A program made the position numbers and the translations under genes. From contig NZ_CP021251.1 in NCBI RefSeq assembly GCF_002155265.1, forward strand, positions 1,178,001-1,242,000: a DNA stretch of 64,000 nt, in the 5' to 3' direction. Source of the DNA: Corynebacterium pseudotuberculosis (GTDB lineage Bacteria; Actinomycetota; Actinomycetes; Mycobacteriales; Mycobacteriaceae). The notes beneath the pieces were generated by a model. It worked only from the letters and a program-made list of their open reading frames with translations. It did not search any database and was not told where the DNA came from. This document shows, one piece after another, positions 35,042 through 44,845 of the stretch (position 1 is its first letter; every line of letters starts with the position of its first letter).

Positions 35042-36184
35042 GTGTTACCCCGTTCTCCCCATGCCTTAGCTACGCCTGCCGCTCAGCAGGAATCAAGCGC
35101 TCACGCTGTCCCACCATTATCGCGGCTTCATGGTGATATTGATGCACGTGGTGCGCGGCTGGATTTTGCCGTTAACGTTGCAGAACCAACTCCACCGGAA
35201 TGGCTTGTGGCGGATCTGACCGCTGAGCTTTCTCATCTTGCCGGATATCCCCATGCTGAGCAGGATGCGGCTGCGCGACAGAAGATAGCTCAATATCATG
35301 GAATTTCCCCTGATCACGTTCTTATTCTGTGTGGCGCTTCTGAAGGCTTTTCCATGCTGCCTAAGCTCAACCCCGCTAAGGCAGCACTCATCCACCCGAG
35401 CTTCAGCGAACCAGACCTTGTGCTTTTTCATGCCGGGGTGGAAATCCAGCGCATCGTTCTTCCCGAGCCCTTCACTTTGGACAATGTCTTTTCCTCAGAA
35501 ACGACGGGGACTACAGAACCAGACATGGTGGTAATAGGCAACCCCACCAATCCCACGGGAGTGCTCCATAGTTGTGAACAGCTCGGTGAGCTTAGATCTC
35601 ACGGGCGATATCTGGTTGTGGATGAGGCATTCATGGACATCGTGGGAGAAACGGAGTCGATGATAGGAGCAGGAAAAGCGGGGGATCCTCATTCTGGTTT
35701 TGATGACGTAATAGTACTAAGGAGTCTTACCAAGACATGGTCAATCGCTGGATTGCGGGTGGGCTATCTGGTGGCAAGCCCCGCGGTGATTCACAAGCTC
35801 ACTCAAGGAAGAGCCCATTGGCCGGTGGGAAGTCTGGCTTTTCGGGCTATTCAGTCCATCATGACTACAGGGGCTGAGCAGCTTGAGGCATTGAGAACCG
35901 CTGTAACCCGGCATAGAGAAGACATGGTTGAGCAGCTGGAACAAGCGGGTTTTCGCTTGGTAGTTCCGTCGGCAGCCCCTTTTATTCTTGTCCAACCACC
36001 AGAAGAGATGCGGGGGGATGCTGAACATATGCGTAGGCAGCTGTTGAGCCACGGTATCGCGGTGAGGCGTTGCGACACTTTCCCTGGCCTAGATTCAAGC
36101 TATTGGCGCTTAGCAGTGCGATCCCGCGAGTACGTTAGTGAGTTGGTAACAAAGCTACAGCAGATTGGAGTAGACCCGAAGTGA
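35042..36184 (+). CDS. cobC: Class I/II aminotransferase-like CobC
   Basis: 380-residue PLP enzyme like mycobacterial Rv2231c, related to histidinol-phosphate aminotransferase and L-threonine-phosphate decarboxylase (CobD of Salmonella). PLP Lys is in LRSLTKTWSIAGLRVGYL; NPTNPTGV and VDEAFMDI are also present. It probably makes aminopropanol phosphate for cobalamin. GTG start is supported by the -10 spacing; the end overlaps the Nif3 gene by GTGA. Confidence 0.87.
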   Translation: MLPRSPHALATPAAQQESSAHAVPPLSRLHGDIDARGARLDFAVNVAEPTPPEWLVADLTAELSHLAGYPHAEQDAAARQKIAQYHGISPDHVLILCGASEGFSMLPKLNPAKAALIHPSFSEPDLVLFHAGVEIQRIVLPEPFTLDNVFSSETTGTTEPDMVVIGNPTNPTGVLHSCEQLGELRSHGRYLVVDEAFMDIVGETESMIGAGKAGDPHSGFDDVIVLRSLTKTWSIAGLRVGYLVASPAVIHKLTQGRAHWPVGSLAFRAIQSIMTTGAEQLEALRTAVTRHREDMVEQLEQAGFRLVVPSAAPFILVQPPEEMRGDAEHMRRQLLSHGIAVRRCDTFPGLDSSYWRLAVRSREYVSELVTKLQQIGVDPK

Positions 36185-37338
36185 CGCAGAATATCCAGAC
36201 CACAGTTGCAGGTGTGCGTTCTGTCATGGATAAGGCGTACCCGCCGTATCTTGCAGAAAAATGGGATGCAGTAGGTCTTATTTGTGGCGATCCTCAGCAA
36301 AAGGTACACAAAATCGTCTTAGCACTTGACTGCACACAAGAAGTCGCGGAGGCTGCAGTTCAAGCAGAAGCCGACATGCTCATAGTCCATCACCCGCTGC
36401 TGCTACGTGGCGTGACTTCCGTGGCCGCTGATACCCCTAAGGGAAAAGTACTACACACCTTGATCCGTGGAGGAGTGGCACTTTTCGCAGCTCACACTAA
36501 TGCGGATTCTGCGCGACCTGGCGTAAATGACAAACTCGCTGAGCTTGTTGGCATCGTTCCGGGCCGCCCCGTGCAACCCAAACCACAGGGAATGGACAAA
36601 TGGGGAGTACAGGTGCCCGCGGAGGCCGTAGAAGCCGTCAAGAGTTCGATTTTCCATGCAGGCGCGGGGAATATCGGGAAATACTCGGAATGTAGTTTTG
36701 ATATCACAGGAACAGGTCAATTCCTTCCTCAACATGACGCCACTCCTTACAGCGGAGTCCCCGGAGATCTCCACAAGGGACCTGAGACAAGAGTGGAATT
36801 TGTTGCACCGCGCGCTGTGCGTAGTGCGATTATGACGGCACTGCGTGATTCTCATCCCTATGAGGAACCGGCTTTTGACGTTATAAGTATGGAAGACACA
36901 CAGGATCTCTCTCAAGCGCAGGGACTCGGCAGGATAGGCACACTGCCAGAACCCATATCTTTTGCCGATTTTGTTCAACAAGTAGCTGATGCGCTGCCAG
37001 AAACAAGCTGGGGAGTGCGTGCCGCAGGAGACCCCGAAGCACTGGTACAGACGATCGCTGTGTCATCTGGTGCAGGGGACTCCTTCCTTGACGACGTAGC
37101 GCGGTTAGGCGTCGACGTGTACGTAACCTCTGATTTACGCCATCACCCCGCCGATGAGTCGCGCCGTGCTGGGGGCCCATTTCTTGTAGACACAGCACAT
37201 TGGGCTAGCGAATATCCGTGGACAACGCAGGCATCAGAGATTCTCAAGCGCGAGTTGCCGGGCGTTGAGGTGGATATTTTGCCCATCAGAACCGATCCGT
37301 GGACGCTGTCGGCGCACCCGCAGCCAGTGCTTCCGTAA
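36181..37338 (+). CDS. Nif3-like dinuclear metal center protein
   Basis: 385 residues. Metal ligands are in LIVHHPLLLRGV, ALFAAHTNADSARPG and the C-terminal GDSFLDD and HWASEYPW blocks. A ~120-residue CutA-like insertion separates the halves, as in the long Nif3 form. The biochemical role is debated (GTP cyclohydrolase-like fold). Coupled to cobC by a 4-bp overlap and followed by the zinc-ribbon gene, the order of M. tuberculosis Rv2231c-Rv2228c. Confidence 0.9.
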   Translation: MTQNIQTTVAGVRSVMDKAYPPYLAEKWDAVGLICGDPQQKVHKIVLALDCTQEVAEAAVQAEADMLIVHHPLLLRGVTSVAADTPKGKVLHTLIRGGVALFAAHTNADSARPGVNDKLAELVGIVPGRPVQPKPQGMDKWGVQVPAEAVEAVKSSIFHAGAGNIGKYSECSFDITGTGQFLPQHDATPYSGVPGDLHKGPETRVEFVAPRAVRSAIMTALRDSHPYEEPAFDVISMEDTQDLSQAQGLGRIGTLPEPISFADFVQQVADALPETSWGVRAAGDPEALVQTIAVSSGAGDSFLDDVARLGVDVYVTSDLRHHPADESRRAGGPFLVDTAHWASEYPWTTQASEILKRELPGVEVDILPIRTDPWTLSAHPQPVLP

Positions 37339-37516
37339 TCGGTCGAGGAAAAGGCATTATAAGGTGGGCGTCGAGAAGCTTAAAGCGATGTCGTGGTCGT
37401 TTCTTCCTTTGTTCGGAAAAGGTTAAGATCAAAAGCTTGCTTGAGCTCGTTGCTGTCGGGCGCGCAGATCGTGATAACTGGACAAAGACTACATAAACCT
37501 GAAGGTAAGGACTCTG

Positions 37517-38233
37517 ATGAAGCTTGATCGTAAATTACAACCTCTGCTGCTGGAGCTGTCCACTATCACTCGTGCGGCATCCACGAATGTGGCGCCAAAA
37601 GTAAGTGAAGAGCAAGAAGAACTCGATCGTTTGATCAGCGAGCAGTCTGGTAACCGTGAAGCCGCTGCTGCCGCCCAGATGGCTGTCGACGACATGGAGT
37701 TGGAGATTCGCCGTATTCAGGAAGACGAGCGCAAACTACGTCGCCGTGAACAAGACGGTAAACGACAGCTCACCGCAGAGATCGACATCGAGCGGCGGCG
37801 CGATATTCAGCACGACATATATTCCGCCAAGTCTCGCATCGCCGACCTTATGGGCGAGCTGCAAGAGGCTCATAATGAGATCCATGCGCTGCGCAATAAC
37901 CTTGAAGTGAACCAGGCGCGAGTCGTGGACACCGATACCAAGATTGAGGCGGCGCGCAGAGCCTTGGATGCTCTTCCCGTAGATGCCACCGCTGCAACTC
38001 AAGCAGAAAGAATCACTCAGCTGAGAGACCTACTGCCGGAAGAAATTATTGTGGAGTTTGATTCGCAGCGTGAGATTAATGACGTAGGAGTGGCTGCTTT
38101 TAACGGACGCAGCTGCGGCGGATGCTTTATTATCCTTCCACCAGCGGACATCTCCATGATCCGTAATGCTCCTATGAACGTCCTTCCTCAGTGCCCCGAT
38201 TGCGGAAGCTACCTTGTGAGGCAGGCCAGCTGA
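37517..38233 (+). CDS. Coiled-coil zinc-ribbon protein (CT398/DUF164-like)
   Basis: 238 residues: a long charged coiled coil (about 1-180; DMELEIRRIQEDERKLRRRE is representative) and a C-terminal C4 zinc ribbon, CGGC ... CPDCGSYL. Function not established; nucleic-acid binding has been suggested from the ribbon. AAGGTAAGGA precedes the ATG. The stop overlaps the RNase HI/phosphatase ATG (TGATG). Confidence 0.88.
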   Translation: MKLDRKLQPLLLELSTITRAASTNVAPKVSEEQEELDRLISEQSGNREAAAAAQMAVDDMELEIRRIQEDERKLRRREQDGKRQLTAEIDIERRRDIQHDIYSAKSRIADLMGELQEAHNEIHALRNNLEVNQARVVDTDTKIEAARRALDALPVDATAATQAERITQLRDLLPEEIIVEFDSQREINDVGVAAFNGRSCGGCFIILPPADISMIRNAPMNVLPQCPDCGSYLVRQAS

Positions 38234-39390
38234 TGAAGGTCATTATTGAAGCAGACGGAGGCTCTCGCGGAAACCCAGGTGTTGCGGGGTCTGGGACCGT
38301 GCTTTTTGACGCAACCCATACCGAAATTCTGCGTCGATTGGCTTATGTCGTGGGCACTGCGACCAACAATGTTGCGGAATATCATGCCCTCCTGAACGGG
38401 CTGACTGCTGCTCGGGAGCTTGGAGCCACAGAAGTGGATGTTCTCATGGACTCTAAACTTGTGGTGGAACAGATGTCGGGACGCTGGAAAATCAAACACC
38501 CCGACATGAAACAGCTCGCTCTTTCTTGTCAACACATAGCTTCAGGATTTGCGTCTATTACGTACACGTGGATTCCCCGTAATCAGAATGCGCGGGCAGA
38601 TGAGCTGGCCAACAAGGCTATGGATGCTTTGGCCAAGGGGGCGCAACCGGGATTTTTGGAGCTAGGAGACCAGCCTCAATCCGCAGCAACTAGCACCGAT
38701 CCTGCAGAAGAAAAAGATAAGTGTGCTGGAGACCGGCACGCTACTGCACCAAAAACGTGGAACGGGGCTACTACAGAAGCCACCCGATTCCTTTTGTTAC
38801 GCCATGGACAAACCCCGATGTCTGCGGCTCGCCAATACAGCGGACTCAGCAACCCAAGCCTCTCTGACTTAGGGCGATATCAAGCAGAGTGCGCTGCCCA
38901 ATACTTCGCTTCCCGTGGGGGAATTGACGTGATTGTGGCATCTCCGCTCAAGCGTTGCCAGGAAACGGCGGCGGCAGTTGCACGATCTCTCAGGATGAGT
39001 GATATCCGGACGGTGGATGAGCTGAGAGAAATGGATTTTGGGCAATGGGATGGTCTGACTTTTAGCCAAGCCCATGAGTCCGACCCGGAGCTGCATCAGC
39101 AATGGCTTGCGGACCCCAAGATTGCTCCCCCCGGCGGAGAATCACTTGTGCAGGCTCATCGGAGGATCAAAAAGGCCAGGGAAGAGCTACAGCGTGAATA
39201 TGGGGAGTCGACCGTCCTCGTGGTCAGCCATGTAACCCCAATTAAGTCCATCGTGCGTCAGGCTCTTGATGCTCCAGCTGGGATGTTCCATCGTATGCAC
39301 CTTGATTTAGCGTCTTTGTCCATCGCGGAGTTTTACTCAGACGGCCCCACGTGTGTTCGCCTGGTCAATGACACGTCTTATCTACGCTAA
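38233..39390 (+). CDS. Bifunctional RNase HI / CobC-type phosphatase fusion
   Basis: 385 residues. The N-terminal RNase HI domain (1-~140) has EADGGSRGNPG, NVAEYHALLNGL, MDSKLVVEQ and RADELANKAM, the DEDD residues that cut RNA in RNA-DNA hybrids. An acidic linker leads to a histidine-phosphatase domain (~180-385) with LLRHGQT and the second His in VVSHVTPIKS, like alpha-ribazole phosphatase. Same fusion as M. tuberculosis Rv2228c. The phosphatase half fits the cobC neighbour. ATG overlaps the preceding stop by one base. Confidence 0.92.
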   Translation: MKVIIEADGGSRGNPGVAGSGTVLFDATHTEILRRLAYVVGTATNNVAEYHALLNGLTAARELGATEVDVLMDSKLVVEQMSGRWKIKHPDMKQLALSCQHIASGFASITYTWIPRNQNARADELANKAMDALAKGAQPGFLELGDQPQSAATSTDPAEEKDKCAGDRHATAPKTWNGATTEATRFLLLRHGQTPMSAARQYSGLSNPSLSDLGRYQAECAAQYFASRGGIDVIVASPLKRCQETAAAVARSLRMSDIRTVDELREMDFGQWDGLTFSQAHESDPELHQQWLADPKIAPPGGESLVQAHRRIKKAREELQREYGESTVLVVSHVTPIKSIVRQALDAPAGMFHRMHLDLASLSIAEFYSDGPTCVRLVNDTSYLR

Positions 39391-39450
39391 ATTCAGGTAC
39401 TAATCCTGCAGAATTAGCAGCTTGGGGAGCATAGTAGTAGAGTCACAACA

Positions 39451-39869
<419 letters not shown>

Positions 39870-39957
39870 CACATATTCTTTTTCTCAAGAGGTCTGTTGA
39901 GGTCTGTTTAGGAGTTGAACAGGCGGAGTCTCCAAGAGTATGCCATGATCAGAAAGT

Positions 39958-41343
39958 ATGAAGCTCTACGCTGCATTTCTTGATTTCGGTGCGATCGCGG
40001 ATGAATTTGGAGTGACCACGCGTTTTCCTAAAGAAGTGGAAGACCAGGCGCTGCAGCTTGTCGACGCCCTCCCGGACCGCCGAATAGATCGGCGCGATAT
40101 TGAGTTAGTAACGGTTGACCCGCCTGGGTCGCAGGACCTCGATCAAGCAGTATGCATTGAGAAGACACCTGAGGGGTTTCGTGTCTTTTACGCAATCGCC
40201 GACGTCGCCGCCTTTCTTAACTATGGGGAGCACAATCTCGTAGCGCAGGAGTCTTTGCGCAGAGGGCAAACAATTTATCTCCCGGATGAGCCGGCGCGAT
40301 TGCACCCGGCCGTCCTGTCTGAGGGGGCCGCTAGTTTATTGCCCAAAGCGGAACGGCCAGCTGTGCTGTGGACCATTGACATCGACCCAGCAGGAGAAGT
40401 CATTGATTTTAGGATCGATAGGGCGTTAATTTGTAGCCGCGCTCGATTTGACTATAAACAAGTCCAACAAGATCATGCGGATGGCTCATTACACCCTTCA
40501 CTTCTTTATCTATTTGAGGTCGGGCGGTTACGCCGAGGCAGTAAGCTGCGGTCCACCGCAATTAATTTGCGTATACCGAGCCAAAGCGTAGAAAAAGAAC
40601 CGGACGGGGAGATGCACCTCGTGATTGAGCCTCGATATGAGTCTATGGATGCTAATTCAGAGATTTCTTTACTGGCCGGGATGTGTGCCGGAAACTTGAT
40701 GGCTCAGCATGGCGTAGGCGTATTACGCGCTCTTGCACCCGCCAAGAAAAGTGCTCTAGAGGCTTTTGCACAAGAAGCAACAGTGCTGGGTTTCCCCGCA
40801 GACATAGACCTTGACAGTATTTCTCTGGAGGAACCGCGGTCGATGGTGCTTATGAGAGCCGCGCAGAAGTTATTGAGAGGCGCCGAATACCGGGTCCTGG
40901 GAGAAGACACCGCCGAAGTCCACGCAGGAGTGGGCGGTTATTATTCTCATGTCACCGCGCCGCTGAGGCGTCTCATAGACCGATACGCCACAGAAATATG
41001 CTTGTCTTTGTACCACGACCAGCCGATTCCTGCTTGGGTGACGGAAACGCTCCCCGAGGCAGTAGCTGCGATGAAGCACAGTAGCGCCACGGCTAGTGCA
41101 GTGGATAAGGCATGCCTTGACCTCACAGAAGCCACAGTGCTTTCTCCTTGGGTCGGACATAATTTCAAAGCTGTGGTTCTAAGCAATAATGAGGCGGGCG
41201 CGAGCTCTAGGATCTTTGTAGAAGATCCGCCCGTTATCGCAGAATGCTTGGGTCTGCCAGCTGTTGGGGAGCAAACAACTGTAACGCTGATCAGCACCGA
41301 TGTGGAGAAACGCGAGATACGTTTCGCTTGGCCTGCGGACTAA
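39958..41343 (+). CDS. RNB-domain ribonuclease
   Basis: 461-residue, nearly bare RNB domain of the RNase II/R family without recognisable cold-shock or S1 domains. Catalytic block VDPPGSQDLDQAV keeps three of the four acidic residues of the E. coli TIDSASTEDMDDA motif; the fourth is Gln. YAIADVAAFL and the HAGVGGYYSHVTAPLRR loop (Arg/Tyr) are present. 3'-5' exonuclease activity is inferred. ATG at 39958 has CATGAT 8 nt upstream and no clear ribosome site. Stop overlaps the convergent kinase-like gene by 4 bp. Confidence 0.88.
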   Translation: MKLYAAFLDFGAIADEFGVTTRFPKEVEDQALQLVDALPDRRIDRRDIELVTVDPPGSQDLDQAVCIEKTPEGFRVFYAIADVAAFLNYGEHNLVAQESLRRGQTIYLPDEPARLHPAVLSEGAASLLPKAERPAVLWTIDIDPAGEVIDFRIDRALICSRARFDYKQVQQDHADGSLHPSLLYLFEVGRLRRGSKLRSTAINLRIPSQSVEKEPDGEMHLVIEPRYESMDANSEISLLAGMCAGNLMAQHGVGVLRALAPAKKSALEAFAQEATVLGFPADIDLDSISLEEPRSMVLMRAAQKLLRGAEYRVLGEDTAEVHAGVGGYYSHVTAPLRRLIDRYATEICLSLYHDQPIPAWVTETLPEAVAAMKHSSATASAVDKACLDLTEATVLSPWVGHNFKAVVLSNNEAGASSRIFVEDPPVIAECLGLPAVGEQTTVTLISTDVEKREIRFAWPAD

Positions 41344-42629
41344 GACACTGAGGTTGCCGGGTGGCCGTTGAGAAGCTCCACAACAATAAGGCCGTCCGCA
41401 GCGGCATCAGCAGCAAAGTTTTCTACGTGAGAACGCTCAACTAGTGCAATGACCGCATCTGATAAACCGGCTGCGGCGCTGCGGGCGCTAAGAGCACCCC
41501 GGACCATACACAGTTGGGCTAGCGCAGAGTCCGCTCCCGTGATGCTATAGAGCTTTTCTGTGTTCGTTTGCGAGGCACCCAGTAATGGGAACATGTCGGT
41601 GTGCCTTCGGGAACGAACTGCCTGTGTCAGCTCTAGCGCTGCTGCGGTTTCCGTAGTCAAAAACTCTAGCCACTGGGTTGCCTCAGACAGAGAAGGGACG
41701 TTGTCAGGTCCCTTAATCTCATGCACAGCGCGCAGCCAGTCGATCACCCGGCTTTCCGAGTCCGGGAGCATTCTCAAACTCTCCGCTGCGAAAGCTTTGG
41801 TTGCCTCAGCGATAAACCGCTCTCGACGCAACACTTCTTGGGTGCGGTCTGCATGATTGGGAGGAACTACAACCAATGCGACAGTGTCAGTGGGGTCGCC
41901 TACTGGATGCGCGGCTTGCGTGATCGAACCATCGGCATAATCGATGATGTTGAGTTGCCCGGCGGCCCCTCGCAAAGCAGTGGTAAAGCGCGCCCGTAAT
42001 ACCGGGCGGTCACCCATGGCTATAGCAGCTTGGAAGCAGACCTCGGCAAACTTTGCGCGCACAGGAGCAGAATCAATATCTTCATAGTTGCCGGCTAGAG
42101 ACAGTGCAGCAGCCACCAGCATTGCCTCATTCTCGCCCAAGCCCGCACAAGGTGGAATCTGACTGATCACCGTGACATCAAAGCCGCGTGAATCCCGGCT
42201 GAGCATTTGGCGATGCACCATGGTGTAAACCAGAACCGCAAGCCGCGAAGCCTCCGTATTTTCCGGTGCCTCCGCAAAAACCTGTGCGTCAGGGTCATCC
42301 GTGGAACTAAGAGAAGACTGCCAATGCGCCACCGCATCGAGTGAGACCGTGGTGGGAGGTAATTCCGATAGCTCGCCGGCGTGTGTGAGTTGGTAGGAGG
42401 TCACGTTTACGTGATCATCCCCCCGTGGGGAAATTGAAACGGCAGTGCGCAAGTCCGACAAACTTGTTAAGACCACACCTCCAGCATGATCTGTGTGATC
42501 GCCTATCAAGGACCATGTTGCCGGCGCTGATGCTGCAGAAATCAGGCCAGATTCGCATCCGACACGGCTAGAATGCAGCTGCATTGCATGGTCGACAACG
42601 TTGACCTCTGGATGGGGCCACACTGGCAT
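41340..42629 (-). CDS. Galactokinase-like GHMP-fold protein with degenerate active site
   Basis: 429 residues. The galactokinase signature is recognisable at residues ~37-51 (ATWSLIGDHTDHAGG, family GRVNLIGEHTDYNGG). The phosphate-binding GLSSSA loop reads CAGLGENEAM, the GxMDQ segment that supplies the catalytic Asp reads roughly RARFTTAL, and the C-terminal GAGFGG motif is missing. A non-catalytic or altered role is therefore likely. ATG 42629 is chosen for AGAGGAG 5 nt upstream; the longer frame starts at 42686. Confidence 0.78.
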   Translation of the reverse strand: MPVWPHPEVNVVDHAMQLHSSRVGCESGLISAASAPATWSLIGDHTDHAGGVVLTSLSDLRTAVSISPRGDDHVNVTSYQLTHAGELSELPPTTVSLDAVAHWQSSLSSTDDPDAQVFAEAPENTEASRLAVLVYTMVHRQMLSRDSRGFDVTVISQIPPCAGLGENEAMLVAAALSLAGNYEDIDSAPVRAKFAEVCFQAAIAMGDRPVLRARFTTALRGAAGQLNIIDYADGSITQAAHPVGDPTDTVALVVVPPNHADRTQEVLRRERFIAEATKAFAAESLRMLPDSESRVIDWLRAVHEIKGPDNVPSLSEATQWLEFLTTETAAALELTQAVRSRRHTDMFPLLGASQTNTEKLYSITGADSALAQLCMVRGALSARSAAAGLSDAVIALVERSHVENFAADAAADGLIVVELLNGHPATSVS

Positions 42630-42853
42630 ACGGAGCTCCTCTACGTGAAAACGATCGACGGCGCGGTGATGTGCGCGACGCTTCATTTACTTTAGTGGTT
42701 TTACAAAAGTTAGGAGGCTACCGTGGCTCATCCCTGCACAAGCACGTTGCAGATCTTTAATACCGTGGACACCACCACTGTGTTAGTGGCATTCTGGCAG
42801 CATAGCCTTGCTCTAGAAAGAGTGGTTCAAAACCTGATAAAAGGAGTTTTAGT

Positions 42854-43039
42854 ATGCACCATGAAGATGAAAAGTGGTTCTACAACCAAGCCACTGGGCA
42901 AGTGGAGCAGGGGAAAACCTCAAGTTTTGAGAACCGGATGGGGCCCTATGCCACGAAGGAAGAAGCAGAGCACGCTCTGGATAAAGTAAAAGAGCGCAAT
43001 GAGGCCGCGGATGCCGCCGATGAGAAGTGGGAGGATTAA
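42854..43039 (+). CDS. Small conserved actinobacterial protein (SPOR-like annotation)
   Basis: 61 residues starting MHHEDEKWFYNQATGQVEQG, with MGPYATKEEAEHAL and an acidic DAADEKWED end. AAGGAG lies 7 nt before the ATG. From memory, near-identical short proteins occur across actinobacteria and are often labelled SPOR domain-containing; the GPYATKEEAE segment is the basis. Function unknown. Confidence 0.82.
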   Translation: MHHEDEKWFYNQATGQVEQGKTSSFENRMGPYATKEEAEHALDKVKERNEAADAADEKWED

Positions 43040-43055
43040 TCCTTTGTGACAGGAA

Positions 43056-43083
43056 AGAGGCGGTCTGTATAAGGGCCGCCTCT
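43056..43083. terminator. Bidirectional terminator
   Basis: AGAGGCGG (43056-43063) pairs with CCGCCTCT (43076-43083) between the small protein gene and the convergent CYTH-CHAD gene. Confidence 0.65.
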
Positions 43084-43104
43084 GAGTGTTATAAACCGAA
43101 GTGC

Positions 43105-44760
43105 CTAGTTGCGCTTCCGTGATTTTTTCGCTGCTTTCTTTTGCGCCTTTTTGTGGAACTTTTCTACGTTTTTAGAGAACTTTCGGTAGGCCTTGGTCAC
43201 CTTGTAAAAGGCCTCTGAGTAGTCGTCGAGGGCACTCAAAGCATTCTGATGTTCTTGTTGGTGCAAGACACCATATCCAAAGGTTGGGTTTCCCTTGCGC
43301 TCTGCACGCAGTGCTTTTTCATATAAGCGATCTCGGGAAGTAACTGCATCTTGAAAATCGCCGAGCACCGTCTGGAGATGTTTACATGCAGCATACAATT
43401 TATCGGTGTTTAAGGAAGTAGAGTCGCCAACAGCCTCGGCGGAGTAACGGAGTTTTTTAGCTGCTTTGCGGACATTGTGAAAATTGGCTTCTCGACGCTC
43501 CAACGAAATCGCGGGATCGTGCTGTTCTTGGCGCGCTTTCCGGTCCTGTGCATATAAACGTTGCATAGTTTTTTCTAGATGATGGAAAAGAATGGCCTCA
43601 GAATGGGACTCGTCCGGGGTTTCTTGTCCAAAGGTTGTGTCCTCTCTGAGAACCGGAGGCTCAGCTAAGAGAGAATCTAGAGAATCTAGAAAGTCAAGAT
43701 AGCGTTGGTGGTTAAGCGTAGAAACAACTCTGCGGTGAGCTAGTAAATAATCGCGTTGGATATCTTTTAGCAAGAATTCTGAGGTTGTGGAGTCCACTAG
43801 ACGATCACTGTTGAGGCTAAGAAGCTTTTCAAACCTAGCTGCTATCACCTCGGCGTCCCGGGCTGAGCCAAGGATGCGCCCAAAAATCTTGAGGTCTTTT
43901 TCCATCTGTTTGTATTCTTTTCCCCCAAGCAGGCCATCAAATGTCTTCATATGGCTACGTAATTCGCGTGTAGCCACACGCATTTGATGAATAGAATCGG
44001 GCGCATCTTGTCTGACCAATGGATCTAAAGCTACGAGTCTGTCGCGGTTACGTTTTAATGCAGCTACTAGTGCATATTCAGGAGACTTTGGGTCGAGCTC
44101 TGCCATCTGCGGGGGAGATGGAACGTTATTGACGGAATCACCTAGAGCTTGTGCAATCTTGGAAGAAGATCGCGCCGTATGTGCTCCTTGTTCAACCAGC
44201 ACAGTTTCTGCAGAATCGATGAGCTCTGTCCCTAGGCCTTGGTCTTGGGCATAAGCAGTTATCTCTATTTCCCACTCCCGCCACCGTGACTCTGATCCGC
44301 CAGGCAAATATGACCAGGCGTGCACATGATCGTCACAAAATTCTGCAAGATATTCCCCCTTGTCGTCTGTTAACAGCGACTCGTGCCGTTCATTGTCAAT
44401 TCTGGCGATGGGAGCGAGGGGTTGGCTTCGAGTGATGGAACGGACAAAAGCGAGTAGATCTTCAGGAATACAAGGGGCTTCTACTGAATCGTCGCCAAGC
44501 GGGACATGCGTTTCTACTCGTCCCTCAGGGGTGGAGATTTTAAGATGCCATCCAGCGTCTTTTCCTCCTGTTCTACGCCTTAACGCGATTTTTGCGCGGG
44601 ACAGCCTGAGGTCAGGGGTATCAAAATACAGTGCGGACAATGAGTGAACTGTTGTCTCAGCAACGTGAGATACATAAGCGATGTCTACGAGCTGCGGTAC
44701 AGGTTGGTCGTCTGCTACTGAAAATTTTCTTTCTACCTCAAGCTGTTGCGTTATTCCCAT
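43105..44760 (-). CDS. CYTH and CHAD domain protein
   Basis: 551 residues. N-terminal CYTH domain with the EVERKF signature (residues ~8-13) and paired basic/acidic strands (ALRRRTGGKDAGWHLK, LAEFCDDHVHAW) that bind triphosphate/polyphosphate; C-terminal CHAD helices with conserved His (IHQMRVATRELRSHM, FHNVRKAAKKLRYSAE) and a very basic tail (KKAQKKAAKKSRKRN). CHAD domains bind inorganic polyphosphate. ATG 44760 matches the CYTH start; TAGAAC lies 7 nt upstream, close to the leaderless pattern. A TTG 51 bp upstream is the alternative. Confidence 0.9.
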   Translation of the reverse strand: MGITQQLEVERKFSVADDQPVPQLVDIAYVSHVAETTVHSLSALYFDTPDLRLSRAKIALRRRTGGKDAGWHLKISTPEGRVETHVPLGDDSVEAPCIPEDLLAFVRSITRSQPLAPIARIDNERHESLLTDDKGEYLAEFCDDHVHAWSYLPGGSESRWREWEIEITAYAQDQGLGTELIDSAETVLVEQGAHTARSSSKIAQALGDSVNNVPSPPQMAELDPKSPEYALVAALKRNRDRLVALDPLVRQDAPDSIHQMRVATRELRSHMKTFDGLLGGKEYKQMEKDLKIFGRILGSARDAEVIAARFEKLLSLNSDRLVDSTTSEFLLKDIQRDYLLAHRRVVSTLNHQRYLDFLDSLDSLLAEPPVLREDTTFGQETPDESHSEAILFHHLEKTMQRLYAQDRKARQEQHDPAISLERREANFHNVRKAAKKLRYSAEAVGDSTSLNTDKLYAACKHLQTVLGDFQDAVTSRDRLYEKALRAERKGNPTFGYGVLHQQEHQNALSALDDYSEAFYKVTKAYRKFSKNVEKFHKKAQKKAAKKSRKRN

Positions 44761-44845
44761 GCTTTGAGTTCTACCAGTTCTGTTCAAGAGTGTCAGGATA
44801 TTTTGAGACAAAGTACATCGCGGTATGTGATCTGAGGAGAAGCAC

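Noticed and set aside
42723-42989. 88-codon plus-strand frame overlapping the 61-residue small protein
   Set aside because: The other frame has an AAGGAG site and a conserved sequence; this one has neither.
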